This document shows, piece after piece, positions 10,801 to 20,400 of a stretch of DNA of 64,000 nt (the stretch's first letter is position 1; each line of letters opens with the position of its first letter). The DNA lies in the NCBI GenBank assembly GCA_947500545.1, contig CANMSO010000009.1:124001-188000 (forward strand), given 5' to 3'. The stretch comes from an uncultured Aquimarina sp. GTDB taxonomy: Bacteria; Bacteroidota; Bacteroidia; Flavobacteriales; Flavobacteriaceae. Position numbers and translations under genes: made by a program. The notes beneath the pieces were generated by a model. It was not told the DNA's origin. It saw only the letters and a list, made by a program, of their open reading frames with translations, and did not search any database.

Positions 10801-10951
10801 TCATCAATCTATGGCACTAACCGTAACAAGAGAAAGATTAGAATCTATTTCCGGAAAAGATTCATTAGATATAAAAGAGATTATCAATAATGGCAAAACC
10901 GTTGCCGGAACCCAAATAGCATTTAAAATTCCTTTACAAACCGACTATTAA
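7898..10951 (+). CDS. Propeller-type sensor histidine kinase (LytS-like)
   Basis: The 1017-residue protein has a signal peptide ending LSAQ, a periplasmic two-component-regulator beta propeller (about residues 25-650, with repeats such as GYLWMGTQGGGL, NIWIATSGGGF, NIWAGTDGKGI), a Y_Y_Y domain (about 690-760), one membrane span (about 768-788) and a LytS-type histidine kinase. The phospho-acceptor His is in LQMNPHFIFNALNG near residue 824 and the ATP-binding N box is in IQPFVENAVRHGI. The response regulator gene starts 7 bases downstream. In Bacteroidota this layout differs from hybrid PUL sensors because the receiver is a separate LytTR protein. The sensed molecule is unknown. Confidence 0.94.
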   Translation: MNKYQFTYIFSFLIWCCIGPLSAQNNRLRAFTLEDGLPQSQVYDIIQDEMGYLWMGTQGGGLCRFNGEEFKIWNETDGLQSNYIHGLTFANDSLFIGTKGGLSIKTKNKFTNLEGPRITKIYRIENRTYLATNVGIYQYQKKVGLSKIKLNAKINTSIINDIVFDGKLFWIATNKGLWKLNAISKNASIMERHSAHNFTAAIFYKNRIFAAAFNEGILVLNTNAKSYGNRWISKPLRVTNISIHNDNELWFATDNEGITIINGDKRSRKKEINRRNGLAVSHVRKSIVDRQSNIWIATSGGGFYKYFQNNFIHYDQNSGLKGNRVYAIHSMKDEIWASNSEAGLIKIDSLGIHHIEQDERLSEVKVKTITSDASGNIWAGTDGKGILFKEIKQVDSIVIDSSKQQKSRTDSIIKIDTIVKTVIKNHIIDGDKGLPSDWIRTILVDNNTIWAASWSTGIIRFRYDPEKKRLLAVKRFERKNGIKDLQIRHMIQDSLGKIWYATQNGHLGYIKNNKVTHLGNILNQKTAISTLLFHKNKLYIGTAGRGIWWSELNKISIKKLKGRKKPYSDNIYQMIFDDQDNLWAGSERGVDKIELNQDNDIVDIFHFGRNDGFLGIETHLNAVTKDQKGNLWFGAIYGLTKYKPTETTKTTIKPRLFFEDVEVAYRSVDSINLNKWANSDNILRLKPNQTELSFSYKTVDLDHPNDIQYRFRLNNSEWSPWSSENKQNLAGLAYGSHYFSAQSRNYRWEESDLTTFRFFIDSPIYEKAWFQLAVLAVLLLIGGGYALSYIRRVKQKNKEERERLQMQNHLLSLEQKALRLQMNPHFIFNALNGIKAMGTSNPQRMNNTINTFATLLRETLYNSRKDYITLDQEIQTLKHYIEIEQLMASKPFTYEIAIDTDFDPEEILIPPMLIQPFVENAVRHGILKGSRAGKLKIQFHTTEEFLHCTVIDNGQGIFQSQKTKTKTDHQSMALTVTRERLESISGKDSLDIKEIINNGKTVAGTQIAFKIPLQTDY

Positions 10952-10958
10952 AAAGATT

Positions 10959-11708
10959 ATGCTTACAGCAATTATTGTAGAAGACATGCCCGACGCACTT
11001 CAGCTTTTGAAAAATGACCTGAAGGCCAATCATCCTGAAATAAAAGTAGTAGATACAGCACAAAGCGTTGTTGAAGCTGCAAAATCATTACGAAACACCG
11101 AACCCGACATCCTGTTTCTGGATATTATGTTAGGAGATGGAACTGGTTTTGATGTTCTCGAAATTTTTCCAGAGCTAAAATCAAAAATTATTTTTGTTAC
11201 TGCTAGTGATGAGTATGCTATTAGAGCTTTCAAATTTGCCGCTATAGATTATGTTTTAAAGCCATACTCAAACGAAGAATTGGCACAAGCAATTGCAAAA
11301 GCAAAGAAACAAATACAACCTAACAAAGAACGATTAAATATCCTAAAAGACACACTGTCTGCTCCCGAGCAAAAACCCGACAAAATTTCGTTACATACCC
11401 TGGATAAGATTATTATAGTAAGTCTTGATGATATAATCAGATGTGAATCTGATAGCAACAATACTATTTTTTATTTACAGGACGGACAAAAAATCTTTGT
11501 GACTAAAACGTTAAAATACTTTGCCGATATGCTAAAGAATTATCAGTTCCTAAGGGTGCATCAAAGTCACTTGGTAAATTTGCAATGTATTAGCGCATTT
11601 ATTAAAACAGATGGAGGATATCTTATGCTTAAAAATGGAGAGAATATTCCAGTATCTGTTAGAAAGAAAAATGAGGTAATGGAAATTTTAGATCGTCTTC
11701 ATAGATAA
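10959..11708 (+). CDS. LytTR response regulator
   Basis: The 249-residue protein has a receiver domain (residues 1-120, phospho-acceptor Asp55 in ILFLDIMLGD, conserved Lys in VLKPYS) and a C-terminal LytTR DNA-binding domain (about 150-249, with FLRVHQSHLVNL). It follows the propeller kinase by 7 bases and is presumably its partner. The convergent DUF5916 gene ends only 15 bases away, so no separate terminator fits between them. Confidence 0.95.
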   Translation: MLTAIIVEDMPDALQLLKNDLKANHPEIKVVDTAQSVVEAAKSLRNTEPDILFLDIMLGDGTGFDVLEIFPELKSKIIFVTASDEYAIRAFKFAAIDYVLKPYSNEELAQAIAKAKKQIQPNKERLNILKDTLSAPEQKPDKISLHTLDKIIIVSLDDIIRCESDSNNTIFYLQDGQKIFVTKTLKYFADMLKNYQFLRVHQSHLVNLQCISAFIKTDGGYLMLKNGENIPVSVRKKNEVMEILDRLHR

Positions 11709-11723
11709 TCCTGGTTAAGAAAT

Positions 11724-13952
11724 CTATAAATTAAGCCAATATGTAATTTTCAATACCAATGAACGAGTCCTAACATCAAAAGCAAAGCGATCCAAAGGAT
11801 CCACATCTCCGGTAAGAAAATTGTCTGTGTATACCAAAATCAAATCAGAAACAGGGGCAAAACGCCACTGGATTCTGGCATTAATATTTGTATTGTCATC
11901 CTGAGAGTTATATTGCACAAAAAGTGAAGTAAACAGGCTTTTAGAAAATGTATAATCAATCCTTGGGCTAATCAAAAAGGTCTCTCTGCTCCCATCCAAA
12001 TGTGGTAAATCAAAATAGTTTATTGCATAGTTAAGTGAGAAAGAGCCTTTGGGTTTGTATCGAATATTGAAACTCCCCCGGGTACCGTATCTCCAACCAT
12101 TAAAATATTCTCCAATGTATGGACTTACACTCCAGCTGAATGCTTTGCGATTATCACTCCTATAATTTCCTGTAAAACTAAAATATGAAAAATCCTGATC
12201 AGCATCCAACTCTACAGAATCTGTTCCTGTTGGATCAAACGGATCAAAAAGATATACATAATTATGATTAAGATTAAGTCCAAAATTTGACCTTTGGGCA
12301 AACTCCCCTCCCCATCCCACTGAAAATATATGATCTGTTTTTCCGAAACCAGGACGCCAAAAAACATCGGCTTCAGCGCTATAACTATGATTGTTTAATA
12401 CTTCGTTTTGCGGGTAATACCTAAGTTCTACAACGGGATTTATTCTAAAATAATCTGTTCTGGGTACAAAACCTACTTCGGCATTATAATCTTCATGTAC
12501 ATATTCGTGTTTCCAAAGTACTCCAAATTTTCTGGTGTTATAATTCAATGTACTTCCTTGTGCAATTGCCAAAGATGTATTTGGGGAAAAAGTACTATGT
12601 GCAAATGTTTTACCAGACCAGGTATTATCTCTTGTGGCATAATTAAAATCCACCCCTACCATCCTATTATATCTATTGAGATCTAGTGTATCCAGCTCTT
12701 TTAAATCAAGTACTTCTTTATTCACTACTATCATCCCAATATTAGAACGTGCCCATAATTTATGTTGTGCCACTGCGACTCCATAATTAACACTTGGTAT
12801 TCCTTGCTCTTTACTCGCTTCGGTCTGCATATTCAACAAACCTATTCTAGTATTTGAACCAAGCTTTCCACTCACCCGTAAACCGCCATATATCCTATTC
12901 TGTACAAGCTCTTCTGTTATTACATCTTCGCTAGCACCTATCCGTCTTGAAAAGAAAGGGTTGATATTAGAAAAGCCAAATTGACCAAACAGATCTGCAT
13001 TTTCAAGAAAGAATTGTCTACGCTCTGGAAAAAAGATCTCAAAACGGTTCAAATTAGTGATTTGCTCATCTACTTCTACCTGAGAAAAATCGGGATTAAC
13101 CGTTAAATCTAAATTAAGGCCTGGAGTAAGTGCTATTTTAACATCCCCTCCTGCTTCAAAGAATTCATCAGCCGGGGTATTATCTTCAAAATCTTTATTA
13201 AACCCAGATGACACAAAAGGAATTATTGAAACCGCACTACTCTTTGTGGTTAACTCTTCTTCCCAAATCATATCTGCCATATAGGCTAGTGTAAAAAGAA
13301 TTTGATTACGGGGTATTCCCGAATAGGTACTAATCTCATTAGATTGTGTATCGAATCTATAGCTAGAAAAACCCCATTTTTTAGAAGGAGTTGGATATCG
13401 TAATGTACTAAAAGGGATTTCTAACTCTGCCGTATAATATCCATCATATTTCTTGGCTTCACCTCTCCACTTATTATCCCAGGATGTAGAGAAATCCTGA
13501 AATGTACTACCTCCATTACTAATAATACCCTCTCTAAGAACTCCTTCTGGATTTATTCCGAAATAAAGTGCATTTGTACCGTCGTCAAAAGTATCAAACA
13601 GCAGTGTAATATTATCTGATCCACCAGCACGATAATCTCTACGTAACGAATTTACAATCCATTCGTTACCAGCAGCATAACACTTTATACCAATATATAG
13701 ATTCTTCTTATCGGCACACATGTAAATCTCTGTCTGCGCTTTTGCTTGTAGTGAGTCTGATGGAAAAAATTGTATAAAATCCTTAGCTGGTGTTAACCTG
13801 CTCCATATTGCTTCTTTTAAATCACCATCGATTTTGATACTATCATTTTGGGTGATTGCACCTACTGTAAAAGATTTCTTGTTATTAATATTAGTTTGAG
13901 CCCAGCTTGATAAAAATGAGGTTACACAGATTAGAAATATCAAAAATCGCAT
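11724..13952 (-). CDS. DUF5916 outer-membrane protein with CBM9-like domain
   Basis: The 742-residue protein has a signal peptide (to about residue 19, SSWAQ), a CBM9-like beta-sandwich (about 38-225, with KIDGDLKEAIWSRL and YTAELEIPFSTLRYP) and the DUF5916 part, rich in alternating hydrophobic strands and ending in an aromatic residue region (LVLKITYWLNL) as in outer-membrane beta barrels. The family motif around FFPERRQFFLENADLFG is present. The function of DUF5916 proteins is not established; binding or uptake of glycans is a common suggestion from the CBM9-like domain. It lies between two LytS/LytTR systems but on its own strand unit. Confidence 0.9.
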   Translation of the reverse strand: MRFLIFLICVTSFLSSWAQTNINNKKSFTVGAITQNDSIKIDGDLKEAIWSRLTPAKDFIQFFPSDSLQAKAQTEIYMCADKKNLYIGIKCYAAGNEWIVNSLRRDYRAGGSDNITLLFDTFDDGTNALYFGINPEGVLREGIISNGGSTFQDFSTSWDNKWRGEAKKYDGYYTAELEIPFSTLRYPTPSKKWGFSSYRFDTQSNEISTYSGIPRNQILFTLAYMADMIWEEELTTKSSAVSIIPFVSSGFNKDFEDNTPADEFFEAGGDVKIALTPGLNLDLTVNPDFSQVEVDEQITNLNRFEIFFPERRQFFLENADLFGQFGFSNINPFFSRRIGASEDVITEELVQNRIYGGLRVSGKLGSNTRIGLLNMQTEASKEQGIPSVNYGVAVAQHKLWARSNIGMIVVNKEVLDLKELDTLDLNRYNRMVGVDFNYATRDNTWSGKTFAHSTFSPNTSLAIAQGSTLNYNTRKFGVLWKHEYVHEDYNAEVGFVPRTDYFRINPVVELRYYPQNEVLNNHSYSAEADVFWRPGFGKTDHIFSVGWGGEFAQRSNFGLNLNHNYVYLFDPFDPTGTDSVELDADQDFSYFSFTGNYRSDNRKAFSWSVSPYIGEYFNGWRYGTRGSFNIRYKPKGSFSLNYAINYFDLPHLDGSRETFLISPRIDYTFSKSLFTSLFVQYNSQDDNTNINARIQWRFAPVSDLILVYTDNFLTGDVDPLDRFAFDVRTRSLVLKITYWLNL

Positions 13953-14065
13953 AGAAAATTCTTCGTATAAATAATTATGTTGAATTTGTTGCGTGGTTAT
14001 AACATTAATAAAAAAATAAAAATAGGATACGAAAATTTAGTTTCTGTTAAAATTATTAAAAACTC

Positions 14066-14818
14066 TCATCTATTCATCCATTCTTTAAAATCACTTGTTT
14101 TTTGTCTACTTACAATAAATTCTTGATCTCGTGGATTAGAAATAGAAAGTTTTACCCGATGATTGAAATAGGGTTCTATTTTCTGGATTGAATTTTTACA
14201 AATAATCTGACCACGATTAATCCTGTAGAATTGATAATGATCCAATGAGTCAAATAATTGATCCATAGTCTCGTCGACAATATACCGTTTATTAGAGGTG
14301 ACTCCAAAAGTGATACTATCTTCAGAATAAAAGTATAACACATCCGAAATTCTAATTTGAACAAATCCACTTCCATCTTTGACTAGTATGCCCTCTCGGT
14401 TATTAGTTGCTTGCATGCTACCAAGGAGTTGTTTTAAAATCGCAGGATCGACTGTCGATGATTTATTTGACTTGACAAATTTATCTAATGCATTGGTTAA
14501 TTCATCCTGCTGAACGGGTTTTAGCAGATAATCTATGCTGTTGACTTTAAATGCCTGTATCGCATATTGATCAAAAGCCGTTGTAAAAATGATAGGTGTT
14601 TCCACATCTATTTTCTGAAATATCTCAAAACTCAATCCGTCGGCTAATTGGATGTCCATAAATACCAGATCAGGAGCAGTATGTTTTTGAAACCATAACA
14701 CGGCATCTTCTACGGTATCAATTATATCTAATAATTGATAATCGAAACCACATGTTTTTAACATGCTTTGCAATTGGTTTGCGGCCCGTAATTCATCTTC
14801 AATGATCAGTATTTGCAT
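14066..14818 (-). CDS. LytTR response regulator
   Basis: The 250-residue regulator has a receiver domain with Asp55 (LVFMDIQLAD) and the conserved Lys in YLLKPVQQDE, then a LytTR DNA-binding domain with HYQFYRINRGQIICKNS and a C-terminal IVSRQKTSDFKEWM segment. It overlaps the kinase gene upstream by 20 bases, the strongest sign that the two are translated and work together. It is the last gene of a four-gene operon running from 17118 leftwards. Confidence 0.95.
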   Translation of the reverse strand: MQILIIEDELRAANQLQSMLKTCGFDYQLLDIIDTVEDAVLWFQKHTAPDLVFMDIQLADGLSFEIFQKIDVETPIIFTTAFDQYAIQAFKVNSIDYLLKPVQQDELTNALDKFVKSNKSSTVDPAILKQLLGSMQATNNREGILVKDGSGFVQIRISDVLYFYSEDSITFGVTSNKRYIVDETMDQLFDSLDHYQFYRINRGQIICKNSIQKIEPYFNHRVKLSISNPRDQEFIVSRQKTSDFKEWMNR

Positions 14819-15884
14819 AATTGTTTTTTTGATCAGATAATTTTAATAATGGAAGGGAAACAACAAATCGATTTCCGTCATTTTTTATAGTAATTGACTT
14901 CCCAGAAATCAAAGTATATCGTTTTTCAATATTCTTCAACCCAACTTTTGTTGATGGTATTTGAGTAGACTTTGATTGAATTTTATTATCAACTAATAGA
15001 TGATTTCCTTTGACTTCAACATTTATAATTAATGGTTTAGCTTTAGAAATTACATTGTGCTTTATTGCATTTTCTAATAAAAGCTGAAGACTCATGGGTA
15101 CGATCATTGCCTCCAACGAAGTTTCTGGGATATTCCAATTCAATTTCAAATTGTCTCCAAATCTTTCTGATTGTATATGGATATAGGCTTTGGCAAATTT
15201 TAATTCATCTCTAACCGAAGCTAGATTAGTATTTCCTGATTCTAAGATAAAGCGGTATACATCTGATAGCTTGTCTACGAATTCTTTTGCATCCTCCCTC
15301 GAGTTTTGATCAATAATATCACGTAGTGTATTAAGTGTATTGAATAAAAAATGCGGTTGTGCCTGATTTCTTAATGTATCTAATTGTGCTTGTACAATAA
15401 TTCGTTTTGCTTGTTCTTCTTCTCTAATGGATTTTTTGAGCCTTACATAATAATAAATAGCTTCATAAATAGCCATGGTCATCGTACTGATCAATATAAT
15501 AGGCAAGAGTATTTTGAATCGTGTGCTGTGATTAAAGTGTTCTCCAAAGATATATGCCAAGAACTTTCCGCCAACGAAATCAACTAGTATTACGGTACTA
15601 ACAATCGCTACAAAAAACAACACTATGCGCTTTGCATCATCCTCAAAATTGGGGTATTTTTTACGTAAAAGAATCATGATTGACCGCATAATAAACCAAT
15701 CACATGTAGAAAAGAACAAGGATACACTCCAATTGATAACCGCTTCCCAAAAAGGTAAACGTGTAAATGAAGAATTACTAAAAAGATAATCAGTTACGAA
15801 GCTTAGAATTAAAACACCTAGGACAATAAACCACGAATCATTAAAGCCTATATATTGTATCCGTTTCTTTTTGTTGACTACCAT
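14799..15884 (-). CDS. Four-span LytS-type sensor histidine kinase
   Basis: The 361-residue protein has four predicted membrane spans in the first 145 residues and then the short His_kinase domain of the LytS group: phospho-acceptor His178 in NQAQPHFLFNTLN and an N box in QLLLENAIKHNV. There is no periplasmic sensor domain, so the input is probably sensed in the membrane or through the membrane proteins encoded upstream in the same operon. The next gene, its LytTR regulator, overlaps it. Confidence 0.93.
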   Translation of the reverse strand: MVVNKKKRIQYIGFNDSWFIVLGVLILSFVTDYLFSNSSFTRLPFWEAVINWSVSLFFSTCDWFIMRSIMILLRKKYPNFEDDAKRIVLFFVAIVSTVILVDFVGGKFLAYIFGEHFNHSTRFKILLPIILISTMTMAIYEAIYYYVRLKKSIREEEQAKRIIVQAQLDTLRNQAQPHFLFNTLNTLRDIIDQNSREDAKEFVDKLSDVYRFILESGNTNLASVRDELKFAKAYIHIQSERFGDNLKLNWNIPETSLEAMIVPMSLQLLLENAIKHNVISKAKPLIINVEVKGNHLLVDNKIQSKSTQIPSTKVGLKNIEKRYTLISGKSITIKNDGNRFVVSLPLLKLSDQKNNYANTDH

Positions 15885-15892
15885 TGTAGCGA

Positions 15893-16693
15893 TTATAATT
15901 TAATTAATGGCATACCTTGCTTTGCTTGATAGAATGTAAACCCAATCCAGCCAGCGTATAATAATCCAAAAACGGTCACGGCTAGAATCTGATTTCTATT
16001 CGTTGCTTTCCATTTATTAGATAGCCATAATGCGAATAACGGAATTATTTGTATGCCATGCAATCCAAAAAAATGTGCTATTCTTAAATCTCCGGCAATT
16101 GTGCTCCAATTTACTAATGGCAATCCCGCACCTCCGTCAGCCACTCCAACATTATGAGATAATTGACTTATCATCTGCCCTCCTACCCAGCTACCTATTA
16201 CCACTACTATCCATCCCATTAATATCGCCCATTGAACAGATCTAGTTGTTTTCAATTTCAGTCTTATGGTTTCGAATATAAATAATACCATGATCAAAAC
16301 ATTGACGGCAATCAATATTCCCATTGCTGCAAAAAGTAATCCATCAAACAACGTAGTCTGATTGTAATGAGATTGCACCCCTCGTGCTGCTTGATAAACA
16401 ATAATACCTATTTCAATTGCTAGTGTCCAAGAAACAAGGTTATTCAGGATGTTTTTCTTTCTAGTAGAATAAGGATATAAAGTCATAAGATATCCTACAG
16501 TTAAAATATAAATTCCTCCAGAGATTGAGAATTTCAATGGTTTGATCCAAACATTGACGCCCATAAGTGTTCTATCATCAATAAATAAGCCTACTACACA
16601 TCCTATAGCCATAATAAAATGTATCATTACGATGCCATAAAGTATCGGGCTTTCTGCTTTTACTGTGCTGAATATTTTGTTTAAGTAAGTCAT
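15893..16693 (-). CDS. Multi-spanning membrane protein of unknown function
   Basis: The 266-residue protein has about seven hydrophobic segments and no family motif I recognise with certainty. It sits between the ABA4-like gene (sharing one base, TAATG) and the sensor kinase (8 bases), so translation is probably coupled. It may belong with the ABA4-like protein as a membrane unit whose state is reported to the kinase; that is inference from gene order only. Confidence 0.8.
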   Translation of the reverse strand: MTYLNKIFSTVKAESPILYGIVMIHFIMAIGCVVGLFIDDRTLMGVNVWIKPLKFSISGGIYILTVGYLMTLYPYSTRKKNILNNLVSWTLAIEIGIIVYQAARGVQSHYNQTTLFDGLLFAAMGILIAVNVLIMVLFIFETIRLKLKTTRSVQWAILMGWIVVVIGSWVGGQMISQLSHNVGVADGGAGLPLVNWSTIAGDLRIAHFFGLHGIQIIPLFALWLSNKWKATNRNQILAVTVFGLLYAGWIGFTFYQAKQGMPLIKL

Positions 16694-17118
16694 TATTTTG
16701 ATTGTTTTTGTTTAATTGCTTTGATGATCATAAAAAGTAGAAAGCCAACTGGGCCAAACATAAATGTTCCAAAAAGACAAGGAGCCATTACTAATTGAGG
16801 AATTCCTGTATTTTTGTTTTGATCCAACATCCACATCCCGACTACAAGATCAAAAGCCAGATAATGAACCCAGCCAGCCAGGACAGCATTTTCTTCTGTA
16901 AATAATTCCATAACCGAAGCTAAACTGCCAAAATCCATCCATCCACCTATCTGTATGGCTTGAAAAATATAGATAGCGTATATCACCGACAATGCTAATG
17001 GAATTACCTTGAAATCAATTAAGAATCTGGTAACTTTCCATTTGGGTAAGAGAATCATCAAGATCCACATAGGCATGGTGATCATACCTGCTATTGAAAA
17101 AACTTGTGTGGGAGTCAT
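16693..17118 (-). CDS. ABA4-like (DUF4281) membrane protein
   Basis: The 141-residue protein has four hydrophobic segments and the ABA4-like signature WVHYLAFDLVVGMWMLD followed by a P/G-rich turn (FGPVGFLLF). Plant ABA4 takes part in neoxanthin formation; bacterial members are mostly uncharacterised, and a role here in carotenoid or lipid chemistry would be speculative. It is the first gene of an operon with another membrane protein, a LytS-type kinase and a LytTR regulator. Confidence 0.85.
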   Translation of the reverse strand: MTPTQVFSIAGMITMPMWILMILLPKWKVTRFLIDFKVIPLALSVIYAIYIFQAIQIGGWMDFGSLASVMELFTEENAVLAGWVHYLAFDLVVGMWMLDQNKNTGIPQLVMAPCLFGTFMFGPVGFLLFMIIKAIKQKQSK

Positions 17119-17484
17119 ATTTATCTATTTTTAAAAAGGAATAATTTGATGAATTAATGACTCAAATATGTAACTGTTGGGTAAGAAAGAAAATGACTTT
17201 ACGTTCAATTGTCGTAAAATGCCATTGAATTGTAAAATTTCAGCTTCAACTTAAAGTTTTACATTGGAAAAGAAGTAAGATTTCATATAATCCTGTAGAT
17301 GTATACAAAAAATGATCTCTCGTAAAGATTAACAAATATCTGTTGCTATTGAAAAGCTTGGTAAGTTTAAAAAATGGTTATCTGTATAGCAAGAATAGTT
17401 GCATTAAGGCAATATTCCCTTCCGCAAAGGAATTTTGCGGAAGAGTATACCTTGGATTTAATTAGCAAGTACTATGGACCTGCT
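17119..17484. other. Intergenic stretch with a perfect hairpin
   Basis: The stretch of 366 bases holds the promoter region of the ABA4-like operon on its left. On its right is a perfect 10-bp inverted repeat, CTTCCGCAAA (17419-17428) and TTTGCGGAAG (17434-17443), with a 5-base loop. It lies 41 bases past the stop of the oxoamine synthase gene and may terminate it, although no T tract follows on the minus strand. No coding frame is supported. Confidence 0.5.
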
Positions 17485-20400
17485 TCACTCTGAAAAAGCA
17501 TGGGAATGGACACCTTGTCGTTGATCTACAATTCGCCCAATAAGCCATATAAATGGTTCGACCTGCCCGTTTAGGACACAGGTTCCCTGACAAATGCTAT
17601 GAAGCAGTCCTTGTACATCATATGACTGCAAAGCGGAAACCGCCGTCCTATCTGTAAGAAGCAACGAACAAGATGGCAAATCACAACTTTCATGAGCACT
17701 CAATGTCACCTCTCCATCTTTACATAAAACTGTGATGGGCTCAGATTGTTTAGAAACACTAACAGATATGGCGAGATTTGGAGTTAGAGTAGAAACCTTG
17801 GCTATCGATTTTTTCAGATAGTCAGCGAATGCATTGGCCCAGATCTGGACATCAGATTGCGTTATGTTTGAGTCCCCGGTTTCATAATATGTTGCAGTGA
17901 GTTGCTCATCTACTTCACGTTCTGCTTCGATGAGAGCTTCTAGTGTTTTGTCCACGTCTTCATATGTATGAGCGGCCGAGCAGATGAGTCTTAAACGACC
18001 TCGTCCGCTTTCCACAATTGGATAAGTTACCGCAGATGTTTGAACGCCACGCTGATATAAGCTCTGTACTATTGCATAAAGCTTATCCTTGTCGCTAAAA
18101 TGAGGTGTGACGATAGGTCCGTCTCCAGTCCCCAGATCATACCCTGCATCTTCGAATCGCTGGCGCATGTAGCGAGTGGTGTCCCACAGTCGTGCACGCA
18201 ATGCTTCATCAGAGCGGAGGCGTCGTAATGAAGTGAGTGCTGCTGCTATATCCGCCGGGCTAATGGAAGCCTGAAAGATGTAAGCTCTGGAAGATGACTT
18301 CAAAAGGTCAATGTGCTCCTGGCTAGCAGCAATAACTCCACCAAGACTACCTAAGGCTTTGCTAAGTGTTGTCATGATGAAATCCACTTCTTCAGTAACG
18401 CCTTGAGCGGCACAAATGCCAGCCCCATCTTTGCCATAAAAGCCAAAAGAATGCGCTTCGTCAACTAGAACAAGTGCATCATATTTTTTTGCAGTTCGAA
18501 CGATTTCTGCAACCGGTGCAGCGCCTTCGCCCATGCTATATACGCCTTCTAAAACCACTAGAATAGTACGATAGGGTGACACCTCCGATTCAAGGACAGC
18601 CTCCAAGTCAGACGCATTGTTGTGTTGGAATGTTCTGATAGTCGCACCGCATAGACGGGCACCATCAACAATAGACGCATGACAGAGCTGATCGATAACG
18701 ACGACATCGTTTTTTCCTAGAAGTCCTGCTACCGCTCCAACATTGGCTGTATACCCTGTCGGAAACAAACAGGCACTGGGCTTTCCTACTAAATCAGCAA
18801 ACTCTGTTTCGAACTCCAAGTGTTGATTGGTCATACCTGACGCTGCAGCTGAGGTGCCCATTCCGGTCCCAAAACGCTCTAAGGCAATAGAAGCTTCTTC
18901 CATGACTTTCTGGTCACGGTTTAAGCCAAGATATAGATTGGTTGTCCATATAATTGCTTCTTGCTCTTCATTATTGTAGGCATCGCCAACTATACCTCTA
19001 GTTGCACTTCCTGTTCGTAACACTTTACTGTAAGGGTTTCTGCGATCGTCGTTCACCATTCGCAAGACTTCTTGAACCAGCTTGCTCTTATCAGTTGCGC
19101 TCCAAGCAGGTGCTTTTGCCGCCTGAAATGTTGGATGACTAGACTGAATATGTGTTTGAAAGCTGGCAAGCGTATCTGTAGTCACACTTGGTAACTTATC
19201 TACTGAACGGCTATCCGTACCACTTCCCATTATATGGATAATATAATTGACCAGTGCATTTGGGGTTGAATGTTCAAAAATCGCACGAGCTGGTAACTCT
19301 AGACCCAATAGTTTGGTAAGTCGACAACTAAACTCTAAAGTAGTTAGCGAGTCAAGGCCAAGGCTATCAAATGAATCGTCTGGTAATACCTTTGATGGAT
19401 TACCTAAGTTAAGAAGAGAAGCCACCTCGCTTTGAATAATTGACAGTATTGCTTCTTGCTGTTCGTTGTTTGAGCCTATCAAACGTTGTATAAGAATATT
19501 GGTACTATTGACTGCTTCAGCACTTGGAGGTATTGCAGCTGCAACTTGTTCAAAACGTGTCTCATCTTCTAGGCTTATGAGTTTCTTGCGATCTAGTTTG
19601 TCATTAGGTAAAAAAGGTAGTGCCTTTAGATATTTCACAACTTGAGGAACCATATACTTTGGTAGTAGTTTCGATAAATAGGACTTTATTCTCGCTTCTG
19701 TTACCGTTTCATCTCGACTTACAACATAGACTACTAGTATTTTCTGGCCAATACCTCCATCTACGGCTGCGGCAGCCACAGCGTCAATACCTGGCATCGA
19801 TTCAAGTGTCGACTCAATCTCTTCAAGTTCAATTCGGAAACCTCTGATTTTTACTTGTTGGTCCACCCTGCCAAGAAATTCAATCTCTTCATTTTCTGTC
19901 CAGCTACACAAATCGCCTGTTTTGTACAACCGATTATCTGGAATCAGATCACTGGGTTGCATCTCAATAAAACGCTCCTTGGTCAGCGCTTCATCGTACA
20001 AGTACCCACGTGCAAGTTTGCTTCCTGCAAGATACAATTCTCCAGCCACCCCAGCAGAAACGGGTTGCATAGCATCATCCAAAATGTATGCCCGCGAGTT
20101 TGGCACTGACTTGCCAATTGTAACAACTTTGGTATCACGAAGAACTTCAGCAATAGTTGAATACACCGTATCTTCAGTAGGGCCATATGCATTTAACACG
20201 CGTAGATTTGGATTTTGCGCATACACCTGTTCTACCAATGAACGCTTGAGTGCTTCGCCTCCAAAAACCAGGCATTTTATCCCATTTGGTAATCTTTCTG
20301 TAGCAAGTAATGCCTGCATCGCCGATGCAACCATTACACATGTTCTTACCTGATCTAACGCAGGAAGTTTGGTCAGCTCAAGTGCGTTTTCTGCTAGTAT

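Noticed and set aside
19855..20353. Plus-strand frames inside the oxoamine synthase gene
   Set aside because: They are antisense shadows of the adenylation domain in a GC-richer gene with few stops.
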